From Streptomyces paludis (GTDB taxonomy: Bacteria; Actinomycetota; Actinomycetes; Streptomycetales; Streptomycetaceae), in the NCBI RefSeq assembly GCF_003344965.1, contig NZ_CP031194.1, forward strand, positions 2,232,001 to 2,296,000: a stretch of 64,000 bases of DNA. The letters run 5' to 3'. Every line of letters begins with the position of its first letter. The stretch's first letter is position 1. This document shows positions 52,106 through 59,525 of this stretch, piece by piece. The position numbers were made by a program, and so were the translations under genes. The notes under the pieces are model-generated. The model saw nothing but the letters and a program-made list of their open reading frames with translations, searched no databases and was not told where the DNA came from.

Positions 52106-53557
52106 TCACGAGGCCACCGTGTCCGGAGTCCAGGTGGTGGTGCGGACCAGCAGCTGCCTGACGGCACGATTGGCGCGCTGCGGATGAAGCCGGGATCGCA
52201 GGGCGTTCACCGCGGTGGTGGCGCGCCCGCACGTCAGGAAGGCCGCGTCATCGAGGAATGCGTGCCAGACGGCGACGGCCTGGTCGAGATCTCCCTGGTC
52301 CAGGTGCAACCCGGCGAGGCGGGCATGGACGAGAGCGCGGGAGCGGCGCTCCCGCAGCGGGCGGTGGCGGGTGGCCTCGGCGAGCGTGGCGATCGCTCCC
52401 TTCGTGTCACCGAGCAGCGCCCGGACGGCCGCCTGCTGGTTCGCCAGTGCCGCGGGATGGTACCTGCCCATGGCGGTGCCGCCCTGGGCCGCCGAGTCCC
52501 CCGCTGTCCGGGAGCAAGCCTGCTCCAGGCGCCGTTCCGCGGCCGCGATCGTGGTCAGTGCGTGCTGCCGGTCCCCCGCCGCGGCGGCGGCGACCGCGAC
52601 CTGCCCCAGGAAGAATGCCTGGCGGGCCGGACCAGTGGTGCCCCTGCTGATCCTCGCCGCGGACTCGGCGAGGTCGACGGCGTGCTGGTGGTGCCCCAGG
52701 GTCTGTGCCTGAACCGACAGGCCCCGCAGCGTGACGGCGTATCCGGCCGGGTCGTTGTTCTCGCACGCCAGCATCAGAGCGGCCCGGTAGTAGCGCTGCC
52801 CCAGCCCATGGCACCCGTCGTCGAAGCACATGAACGCGGCCAGGTAGGTGAGCTGCGTGGCCGCCGCGAGGAGTCTGCGTCGCAGCGCCGGAGTCCCGGC
52901 GGCACGCAGCCTGGGCGCGATGTCGAAGGCGAGATAACAGGACAGTTCCGCACGAGCGTGGCCGCCTCCGAAGGAGTCGTCGATGTCGGAGAACAGCCGT
53001 GCCATCTGCTCGGCCGCGGCCACCTGCCCCAACTCCAGCCGCTGCGCACACGCCGTGTCCGGCCAGGGCCTCGGACCGGATTGACAGGCGGCGGCCTGCG
53101 CCCACCCGGGCACTGCGAGAGCGGCCACGCGGTAGGCGGTGGCGGACAGCGCCCGCCGCCGGTCGTCGTCGAACTGCGCCAGACCGGTCAGAACCGAGAC
53201 AACGTCCCGGGGCTGGCCGTCAGTGTCCGACGGCCGGTCGGCAGCGGCGGGGGAAAGACGTCTCGGATCCCGCTCCTCCCGGACGGCCGGAGCGGCGGCC
53301 TGCCCGCCCAGCCCCATGTCGGCGAGACCGACCGAGCGGTGGAGCCCGCGAGAGATCGCCTCGGCGATCAGCTCGGGCACCGGTGATCTGGGACGCCGGC
53401 CGGCGAGCCAGTGCGTCACCGACCGCCGGTCCAGCCGCATCACCACACCGGATTCGGCGGCCACCGCGTTGACCTGCCGGGCGAGGAAGTCCTCGGTCCA
53501 GCCCGCCTCGGCCAGCAGGCCGCGCAATAGCCTGTTCGGCACCTTCGGTTTCGTCAT
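52106..53557 (-). CDS. Helix-turn-helix regulator with C-terminal TPR-like repeats
   Basis: 483 residues from the ATG at 53557; the frame is open up to 53629 but those codons are not a convincing start. The first 80 residues form a Cro/XRE-like HTH (FLARQVNAVAAESGVVMRLD then SVTHWLAGRRPRSPVPELIA). The rest is alpha-helical, Ala/Leu-rich repeats resembling tetratricopeptides (RYYRAALMLACENNDPAGYA, VTLRGLSVQAQTLGHHQHAV), as in many streptomycete regulators of secondary metabolism. Probably a pathway regulator of block C; ligand unknown. Confidence 0.8.
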   Translation of the reverse strand: MTKPKVPNRLLRGLLAEAGWTEDFLARQVNAVAAESGVVMRLDRRSVTHWLAGRRPRSPVPELIAEAISRGLHRSVGLADMGLGGQAAAPAVREERDPRRLSPAAADRPSDTDGQPRDVVSVLTGLAQFDDDRRRALSATAYRVAALAVPGWAQAAACQSGPRPWPDTACAQRLELGQVAAAEQMARLFSDIDDSFGGGHARAELSCYLAFDIAPRLRAAGTPALRRRLLAAATQLTYLAAFMCFDDGCHGLGQRYYRAALMLACENNDPAGYAVTLRGLSVQAQTLGHHQHAVDLAESAARISRGTTGPARQAFFLGQVAVAAAAAGDRQHALTTIAAAERRLEQACSRTAGDSAAQGGTAMGRYHPAALANQQAAVRALLGDTKGAIATLAEATRHRPLRERRSRALVHARLAGLHLDQGDLDQAVAVWHAFLDDAAFLTCGRATTAVNALRSRLHPQRANRAVRQLLVRTTTWTPDTVAS

Positions 53558-53686
53558 GACGCGCTCCAGCCCCCACGAGTCGCCGCACATTTCCCGAGCC
53601 TTCCCGTTGGCCAAATCGGAGGCTACCAATCAAGTCGATTCGGGAAATAGTGACAATTTCACATGCGATCGTGAGTTATGGAGAAC

Positions 53687-54262
53687 TCACCCGGGTAAAA
53701 TAGCCAGGGCGAGCGAAAGATCTACGTCGGAGTTGATCCACACCGTTACCGGCACTCCACCGTAGGACGCGATCAGAGCGTCATCGGACTGACCGAGTTC
53801 AATCCGCCAGAACAGGAAATCACCCAGGGTGCCCCTTGCGGAAAGCGCCTTGAAGGCTGCCTCCTTGGCGGCGAACAGCTCACGTGGGGTGTATTTTCCC
53901 GCGGGCGGCAGCAGCGTCAGCCGCTCCTGCCCGCGGAGGATGAATCCGGCCACGCGGGGGCTGATAACCGCGCTTTCGATATCCACACCGACCGCCGCGG
54001 CACCGGGGACCACCACGGCGACCGCCAGGCGGTCGGTGTGGGCGATCGAGCCGGCGAACCCTCGCGGGAAGCGCGGCCGACCGCCGGGTTCACGAGGCAC
54101 GACCCGATCGGGGGCCCCTGCCGCCGCCAGTGCCGCCGCAGCCGCCCGGCGTCCCGCCGTGAACTGCTGACGTGGCCCGAACGGCCGACGTACCGGGCGC
54201 CATTCGGCCCGGACCCCCGACGCGGCGGCGCCGGCGGGAACCTCGGGCCCGTCGGTTGGCAT
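53687..54262 (-). CDS. 4'-Phosphopantetheinyl transferase
   Basis: 191 residues from the ATG at 54262 (GAGG 5 bp upstream), 11 bp after the ACP stop. Sfp/EntD marks: GRPRFPRGFAGSIAHTDRLA, AAVGVDIESAV with the Mg-binding Asp and Glu, and RELFAAKEAAFKALS with the E..KE..K motif. It attaches the CoA pantetheine arm to carrier-protein serines. Being last in the block C operon that has two discrete ACPs, these are likely substrates; it may also serve the NRPS carrier domains. Confidence 0.93.
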   Translation of the reverse strand: MPTDGPEVPAGAAASGVRAEWRPVRRPFGPRQQFTAGRRAAAAALAAAGAPDRVVPREPGGRPRFPRGFAGSIAHTDRLAVAVVVPGAAAVGVDIESAVISPRVAGFILRGQERLTLLPPAGKYTPRELFAAKEAAFKALSARGTLGDFLFWRIELGQSDDALIASYGGVPVTVWINSDVDLSLALAILPG

Positions 54263-54273
54263 GTGGACCTCGG

Positions 54274-54525
54274 TCAACGAAGGGAAACGACGTGGTCGGC
54301 CAGCGACTCGATCGAGCGCAGCGCCTCGGGCCGGACGTCCTCGTCCCATTCGAAGCCGAACGCGTCCTCCATCGCCACCAGCAGGCTGACCAGCGCGGTG
54401 GAGGAAATCCCGGCCTGCCGGAGGGACTCGGCGTCGGAAACGTTGCCGACGAGACGGTCGTTGCCGAAGAGATCGATGAGCAGCCCTCTGATGCGCCGCC
54501 GAACTGCGAGTGCCTTGTCAGACAC
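54274..54525 (-). CDS. Discrete acyl/aminoacyl carrier protein 1
   Basis: 83 residues from the GTG at 54525, overlapping the hydrolase stop. Four-helix carrier shape with the attachment region DAESLRQAGISSTALVSLLV: the second Ser of GISSTA is at the place of the DSL serine, so the canonical Asp before it is Ser. The C-terminal acidic helix (AFGFEWDEDVRPEALRSIES) is usual for carrier proteins. One of two carrier proteins in the operon, beside a PPTase. Which acyl group it holds is unknown. Confidence 0.85.
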   Translation of the reverse strand: MSDKALAVRRRIRGLLIDLFGNDRLVGNVSDAESLRQAGISSTALVSLLVAMEDAFGFEWDEDVRPEALRSIESLADHVVSLR

Positions 54526-55384
54526 GCGATTCCACGTCCTTGATGAATTCGAGAATGATTTCCTGGAAGGCTCCGGCGTCATCGAAGAAAGGCTGATGCC
54601 CGGCTTTCGGAATGATCCGGCAGGTACCGTCCTGGAACTGCTCGGCCAGCTCCCTGGCGCCCGTCGGGCTCAGCAGGAGGTCGTCATCGCCCACGACGAC
54701 CAGCGTGGGCGCGGCGATGCGTGGCGGCAGCTCGGGGCTGTGGTTGTCGCTCGCGGCACTCTTGAAGCTCTGGGCGAGTTCCTTGGGGTCGGAGACCGCC
54801 ATGAACGCTTCCCGCAGACCCAGGAAACCCGGGGTACCGAGTGCCTCATTCATTTCCGAGCTGAACATCTCCGGATAGAGATGGTCGAACACGGCCGCGA
54901 GGCCATGGCTTTCCAGCGTTCTCAGCCAGTTCCGCTGCAACTGCTTCTGACGCCGCATGCCCTGGGGACCGAAGACCGGGCCCGACAGCACCAGGCCCTT
55001 GATGCGGTCCGGGTGCCACAGCGCCATGTCCCGGGCGAAGACCGTGGTGGTCGACGAGCCGATCAGATAGGTCGACTCGATCTCCAGCGCGTCGAGCATC
55101 GCGATCAGATCGGCCCCGTGCTCTTCCCAGGTCGGCTCTTTCTCGACCCGTGACGAGGCGCCATGATTGCACAGGTCGTAGACGAGGACACGGTGGTGCT
55201 GCGCGAGTTCCTGGGTGAATCCCCGCCAGATCGGAGCTGTCGCGACGAGATTGCTGAGGGGAGTAATGACCGTGCCTTCACCACGGGACTCGCAGTAGAG
55301 TTCAACGCCTTCCCTGGTGCGAATCCGCGGCGCGTCGTCGCGATATGACAGGTCCAGCCGGGCCATGTTCTCAATGATTGACAT
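54518..55384 (-). CDS. Alpha/beta hydrolase with atypical nucleophile elbow
   Basis: 288 residues. Fold marks: strand-turn VLVYDLCNHGASSR, nucleophile elbow YLIGSSTTTVFARDMAL, acid in VVVGDDDLLLSP and His in IPKAGHQPFFDD. The elbow reads G-S-S-T-T where G-x-S-x-G is usual, so Ser is kept but the last Gly is Thr. It could release or transfer an acyl group from one of the ACPs, or hydrolyse a pathway ester. Between the nitronate monooxygenase-like gene and ACP1 in the block C operon. Confidence 0.83.
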   Translation of the reverse strand: MSIIENMARLDLSYRDDAPRIRTREGVELYCESRGEGTVITPLSNLVATAPIWRGFTQELAQHHRVLVYDLCNHGASSRVEKEPTWEEHGADLIAMLDALEIESTYLIGSSTTTVFARDMALWHPDRIKGLVLSGPVFGPQGMRRQKQLQRNWLRTLESHGLAAVFDHLYPEMFSSEMNEALGTPGFLGLREAFMAVSDPKELAQSFKSAASDNHSPELPPRIAAPTLVVVGDDDLLLSPTGARELAEQFQDGTCRIIPKAGHQPFFDDAGAFQEIILEFIKDVESRV

Positions 55385-55391
55385 GGAATCT

Positions 55392-56375
55392 CTATCCTAT
55401 TTCTGTTTCGAAGATCTCGATACCTCGAAGGATGCGAGCGAACTCGGCAACAATTTCGGCCGCCGCTTGCACGCCAGAAATATCGCCGCAGGACAGGCCG
55501 CAGTACATCGCCATTTCCTCGATCCGACCACTGGTCGCCTCGGTCGGTGCCGCGGCACTGAACCGCGGTATCAGATAGGGCTTTCCCTCGACCACGGTCC
55601 GGCCGATGAACTTCCTGGCCTGCTTCCCGTCGCGCGTGGCAGCCGTCTCCAGCACACGGTGCCGCCGGCCCGGCCACCCGATCTCGTAGACATCGGTGAT
55701 CACCGTGTCGGTCTCGTCGGCGGTGCTCACCGCTCCCTTGAAGTAGGAGTGCGCCCGCGATTCGTGGGCGACGACGAAGGCGGTACCAAGCAGCACACCA
55801 TCGGCACCGGCGGTGAGGGCCCTGCCGGCCTCGGCGGGCGAACCGATGCCGCCCGCGGCGACGATGCATGCCTCCGGAAGTGCTTCGCGCAGCGCGGCGA
55901 CCAGCGTGTCCCGGCGCGATTCGCCCAGGAGATGGCCACCAGCCTCGATGCCCTGTGCCACCACCACGGAGCCCTGTCCGGCGGCTCGCACACCGTCCTT
56001 CACGGTCCCGACCTGGACGACCAGGTGCCGTCCCGCCGCGGTGATCCGATCGAATACGGCGTCACCCGGCATGCCGAACAGGGACAGGTACACGTGCTGA
56101 GGCGTCTCGTCGAGCACCTGCGTCACCTGCTGATCCAGCTCTTCCGGCCCGACCACCTCCGGAATCAGGTTTACGCCGACTGGCCGATCGGTCCCCGCGG
56201 TCAGCCGGCTGAGCACGGCCGACAGCGCGTCGCCGACCAGTTTGTAACCGCCCACGCAGCCTGCCGCACCCGCGTTGGACACCGCGCATGCCAGTTCGGG
56301 CCCGGCGACACCACCCATGCCCGACTGAAGCAGGCTCACTTCGATTCCGAGCACCCCGGCCAGCGTGTTTCGCAT
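55392..56375 (-). CDS. Nitronate monooxygenase/FabK-like FMN oxidoreductase
   Basis: 327 residues, TGATG overlap with the ligase stop. FMN-binding TIM barrel of the 2-nitropropane dioxygenase/FabK family: MGGVAGPELACAVSNAGAAG at the start, QGIEAGGHLLGE (with the flavin-region His), VAAGGIGSPAEAGRALTAGADGVLLGTAFV for phosphate binding. Members oxidise nitroalkanes/nitronates or reduce enoyl-ACP. In an operon with an AurF-like N-oxygenase, action on a nitro or nitronate intermediate is attractive but unproven. Confidence 0.85.
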   Translation of the reverse strand: MRNTLAGVLGIEVSLLQSGMGGVAGPELACAVSNAGAAGCVGGYKLVGDALSAVLSRLTAGTDRPVGVNLIPEVVGPEELDQQVTQVLDETPQHVYLSLFGMPGDAVFDRITAAGRHLVVQVGTVKDGVRAAGQGSVVVAQGIEAGGHLLGESRRDTLVAALREALPEACIVAAGGIGSPAEAGRALTAGADGVLLGTAFVVAHESRAHSYFKGAVSTADETDTVITDVYEIGWPGRRHRVLETAATRDGKQARKFIGRTVVEGKPYLIPRFSAAAPTEATSGRIEEMAMYCGLSCGDISGVQAAAEIVAEFARILRGIEIFETEIG

Positions 56376-57202
56376 CAGCCCAGAGCCTCCATCGCGGAAA
56401 GGGCTGCCTCAGTACTGCCGAAATGCTCTGTCAAGGTGTGCACCCAGCGTTCCAGACCGAAGGCAAGACAGCTGGTGTGCGCCGTGTCATCACCTGCCCG
56501 GATCGAGCACCGTTCACCGAAGAAGTTCCGGTGGTAGTTCACCGAGCCGATCGCCAGGCCGTTGACGACGAACTCCTCCTTCACCGGGAACAAGCGCTGC
56601 ATCTTGGCCTTACCACTGTTCTTGTCGAAGAACGGATCGGTGGCGACCTCAAGGCGGACGTCCAGTCCCAGCTCGGCGCAGAGCGCCGCCACGGCATCCT
56701 TGGCGCGGAGCAGATGCTGCTTGGCTCCGTCCTCGGGTCCGATGAAGACGATCTCCCGCATGGAGAAGCCGTGGAGCCGCTGCAGACCGTCGTAGTGGTC
56801 CTCGTTACGGAAACAGGTTCCGAGCGTGGTCCGCGTCACCCCGTCCGCGGACAGCCCGGAACCGGCCAGGTCGAGGTAGACCGCGTAGCACGCCGCCGAG
56901 GGCAGCGCCAACGCGGTCGGCTCCATCACCTCCGCCGGAATCCGGTCCAGCGGCCGGGGCGCGTCCGCCAGCAGGGCGCCGAGGCGCCGCGGATCCAGCC
57001 GAGTGGCTGCCAGACCCAAGTGGGGGAAGTTGTCGAAGTAGTCGAAGGTGTCGAGATCCTGGCACCTGATCAGGAACGGGAACCGGAACTCCGGGGCGTT
57101 CCAGGTCTGGCCCAGGCGCAGGAACGCCGCGTCGATCGACCGCAACAACCGCAGCTGGCCTCCGTCGAGGATCCGTAAGCCGTTGTCGGTAGTCGTGGTC
57201 AT
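56375..57202 (-). CDS. Amino acid:[carrier protein] ligase (SerRS-like, no tRNA domain)
   Basis: 275 residues. It is a class II aminoacyl-tRNA synthetase core without tRNA-binding domain, as in the Bll0957-type enzymes that load Gly or Ala on carrier proteins. Zinc ligands seen: Cys105 (SAACYAVYL), Glu150 (FSMREIVFIG) and Cys245 (HTSCLAFGLERW); motif 2 is GTCFRNEDHYDGLQRLHGFS, motif 3 the GLERW segment. It makes an aminoacyl adenylate and transfers it to a pantetheine thiol. The carrier encoded 4 nt upstream (57199-57447) is the natural partner. Which amino acid is used is not readable. Confidence 0.9.
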   Translation of the reverse strand: MTTTTDNGLRILDGGQLRLLRSIDAAFLRLGQTWNAPEFRFPFLIRCQDLDTFDYFDNFPHLGLAATRLDPRRLGALLADAPRPLDRIPAEVMEPTALALPSAACYAVYLDLAGSGLSADGVTRTTLGTCFRNEDHYDGLQRLHGFSMREIVFIGPEDGAKQHLLRAKDAVAALCAELGLDVRLEVATDPFFDKNSGKAKMQRLFPVKEEFVVNGLAIGSVNYHRNFFGERCSIRAGDDTAHTSCLAFGLERWVHTLTEHFGSTEAALSAMEALG

Positions 57203-57447
57203 TGCGCTGCCTTCTGCTTGAAGAAGCGGGCTTCAATAGCGTTGAGACTGCGGAAGTCGTCCAAGTCCAGGTCTTCCGGATCGATCCCCTCGCCGGTCAG
57301 CTCTTCCAGCAGGAAGATGAAGTCGACGAAGGCCAGTGAGTTGATGGCCCGGCTGTCGATCAGATCCATCTGGGGTGCCAGCTGACCGATCTTCGGGTTG
57401 CGCTCCAGGATGAAATCCCGGACCTTCTGCATCGGATCAGCCGTCAT
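57199..57447 (-). CDS. Discrete aminoacyl carrier protein 2
   Basis: 82 residues, overlapping both neighbours by 4 nt. Carrier-protein fold with attachment site IDSRAINSLAFVDFIFLLEE (Ser in INSLAF), and an acidic second half. Directly before the amino acid:[carrier protein] ligase and directly after the AurF-like gene, so the amino acid is probably oxidised while bound to this protein. Confidence 0.9.
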   Translation of the reverse strand: MTADPMQKVRDFILERNPKIGQLAPQMDLIDSRAINSLAFVDFIFLLEELTGEGIDPEDLDLDDFRSLNAIEARFFKQKAAQ

Positions 57448-58322
57448 CCGATCAGTTCCCTTCCAGCACCTGCCCTGCTCAGGAACTTCCTCGTCCGCTT
57501 CAGGATCTGATCGTGCGCCTGCAGCCGGGCGGGGTGCTCAAGCGCGCGCCGCCGCAGCGCCAGCGCGTCCGGGATGCCCGCGTCACGGTAGGCGGCGGGG
57601 TTGTAGAGGGTGCCGATGCTGTACTGCAGATAGTTCTCGAGGTACTCGGCGACCGCCGGCACCTCGGCCGGATCGCGCTTGGCCACCTGGCCGAGCAGGT
57701 CGACAAAGACCATCCGGCCGAACGCGACGTGCCTGCTCTCGTCCTGATGGTGCACTCGGTTGATCTCACGAGCGATGTGCGGCAGCGACTGGTCGGTCGC
57801 CATGTAGGCGTTGAAGTAGTCGACTATCTCTTCGAAGATCAGGATGCGCGCGAATATGATCGCCTCACGGGCCACCGGTGAGAGGTGTGCCACGGAGTCG
57901 GCCCGCAACGCCGGCTGCGCCGGATACAACTTGCCGCCGTAGCGCAGGCAGAACCGCGCGAAGAACCACATGTGCTCGTTTTCTTCACCGATGAAGTGAT
58001 GCAGAAACTCCGAGACGCCCGCGTAGGCACGCTCATGAATGCGCATCACTACTTCGCTCATCAGCTCACGGATGCCGTGGATGTTGAGGCTGAAGAAGTT
58101 GATCGCCTCGTACTTGGTCAGCGCGAACTGCTGCTCGCGGCTCAGTTCGTCCCACATCGGCGTACCCGCCAGCGTGGTCAGGTTCTCGCTCATCCACGGC
58201 TTTCCGGGCTCGATTACCTCGGGCCATTCGAAAATCGTGTACGGATTGTAGTAGCCGGATTCGGCCATTTGCTCGAGCCGATCCAGGTCCAGCGAAATCG
58301 GCTCAATTTCTCGTACAGTCAT
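57444..58322 (-). CDS. AurF/CmlI-like diiron N-oxygenase
   Basis: 292 residues; ATG at 58322 preceded by GAGGG. Ferritin-like diiron ligand pattern: Glu72 (KYEAINFF), ExxH at 114-117 (EENEHMWFFARF), the Glu pair at 164-165 (LIFEEIVDYFNAYM) and HxxDExRH at 191-198 (HHQDESRHVAFGR). AurF and CmlI oxidise aryl amines to nitro groups; relatives oxidise carrier-bound amines. Overlap with the ACP2 gene points to an aminoacyl-S-ACP substrate, giving hydroxylamine, oxime or nitro. Oxygenase identity is firm, substrate is inferred. Confidence 0.88.
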   Translation of the reverse strand: MTVREIEPISLDLDRLEQMAESGYYNPYTIFEWPEVIEPGKPWMSENLTTLAGTPMWDELSREQQFALTKYEAINFFSLNIHGIRELMSEVVMRIHERAYAGVSEFLHHFIGEENEHMWFFARFCLRYGGKLYPAQPALRADSVAHLSPVAREAIIFARILIFEEIVDYFNAYMATDQSLPHIAREINRVHHQDESRHVAFGRMVFVDLLGQVAKRDPAEVPAVAEYLENYLQYSIGTLYNPAAYRDAGIPDALALRRRALEHPARLQAHDQILKRTRKFLSRAGAGRELIG

Positions 58323-58364
58323 TTACCCTCAGTCTTCCCCGTAGAGTGTCTCTGGGTTCCGCCT

Positions 58365-59336
58365 TCAACGCACTGCCTGAATGTCCGCGTGAACCTGAAT
58401 CGGCAGCCGCGAACCGCAGTCGTGATATCCGAAGGCCGCATTTCCGGAGGCGGTTGACGGAATGACCTTGTTGTAGATCGATCCGAGGCACAATTCCTGG
58501 AATTCCGCCGTGTTGGGCGAGAGCCGCGCGGCCAGTTGGGCCTTGGCGATATCGACGGTCTTGACCGCACCGTCATCGTCCTCGACCTCCACACACGCGT
58601 GCGGCAGGTCAAGGGCACCGCCGAGCACGCCGCAGAACCAGCCTCGTTTCGCCTCGGCCCGGTACCCTGCCTCGCGAAAGCTCTCGGCCAGAAACAGACT
58701 CGCCGCGATGCAACTCGTGGCACCCATGGCGTGCACCTGCTCCGGGTGCGCCTGCATAGGGACGGGAATCATCTGCCAGCGATAGCCGGCATCCAGGTAC
58801 TCACGGGTCAGCCGCCGCAGCGCGGGTGAGACGACGGGAGTCCGGGCGCCGGTCGTCGTCACCGTCGCCACGTATTCCGCCGATCCCCGGCTCGCAGCCG
58901 GCGCCGTCACACCGGAAACGCTTCCTCCGAACCGGAGGACATCCGGCTCTTCCAGACGCCATGGAGCCGTCTCCGAGCAGCCGCCGCATTCCAGCCCGAC
59001 CCGGAAGGCCCATGTCCTGGCGCGCAGCAAATCGTCCACCGGCCGCTGGGCGAACCGGAAGAGCAGACGGAACGTCAGTTCCGGCTGCGTCCTCGCGCTG
59101 TTTGAGTACATGCCGAGGTTGTACAGATCATTGGCGTCGAAATAGCGCACTCCGGCCCGACACTCGAACGGAAGGCCCGCGTCGACAAGTCTGTCGATCT
59201 CTGCCGGTACGCAGCGCAGCATCTCCTGGGCGCCCGATTCCGGCTGAGTCTTGCTGGAATATTCGGCGGGAACGAACTCGATGGAGTTCGCCACCTTCTC
59301 CCAGGCCACATTCTCTGCTGCAGCTTGACGAGACAC
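58365..59336 (-). CDS. Transglutaminase-fold protein with Cys-His-Asp triad (candidate acyltransferase)
   Basis: 323 residues from the GTG at 59336 (GGGAGAAGG upstream). The second half carries a papain/transglutaminase-like order: Cys209 in MGATSCIAASLFLAESF, His246 in LDLPHACVEVEDDDG and Asp262 in KTVDIAKAQL. The first 180 residues (AGVRYFDANDLYNLGMYSNS region) I do not recognise; they contain CGGC at about 117-120. A transglutaminase homologue (AdmF) makes an amide bond between two carrier-bound aminoacyl groups in andrimid biosynthesis; a similar acyl transfer from ACP is possible here. Fold call is moderate, function is inference. Confidence 0.6.
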   Translation of the reverse strand: MSRQAAAENVAWEKVANSIEFVPAEYSSKTQPESGAQEMLRCVPAEIDRLVDAGLPFECRAGVRYFDANDLYNLGMYSNSARTQPELTFRLLFRFAQRPVDDLLRARTWAFRVGLECGGCSETAPWRLEEPDVLRFGGSVSGVTAPAASRGSAEYVATVTTTGARTPVVSPALRRLTREYLDAGYRWQMIPVPMQAHPEQVHAMGATSCIAASLFLAESFREAGYRAEAKRGWFCGVLGGALDLPHACVEVEDDDGAVKTVDIAKAQLAARLSPNTAEFQELCLGSIYNKVIPSTASGNAAFGYHDCGSRLPIQVHADIQAVR

Positions 59337-59431
59337 AGTCCTTCTCCCGGACAGAACGAGTCTGAATCTGCGGACAACCAGACAGTACTGGCAGGTGATA
59401 CCGCACGACAGATTGTTTCCACACGCACCCC

Positions 59432-59446
59432 TATGGATTTTCCATA
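59432..59446. promoter_or_regulatory. Perfect 15 bp dyad TATGGATTTTCCATA in a block C promoter
   Basis: TATGGA-TTT-TCCATA is a perfect inverted repeat 96 bp before the start of the transglutaminase-fold gene, in the 189 bp between it and the FMO stop. A 14/15 match stands in the asnB/TetR promoter (10988-11002). Confidence 0.5.
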
Positions 59447-59525
59447 TCCAAGAAAGGCGATACACATTCAATGCGCAATCGGTTCCGGCCCGACGGACAG
59501 GCCGGAAGGGTCCCTGTCCGTGATC

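Noticed and set aside
53671..53690. GTGAGTT/AACTCAC hairpin at the end of the PPTase gene
   Set aside because: Short 7 bp stem that overlaps the stop codon; too weak to call as terminator.
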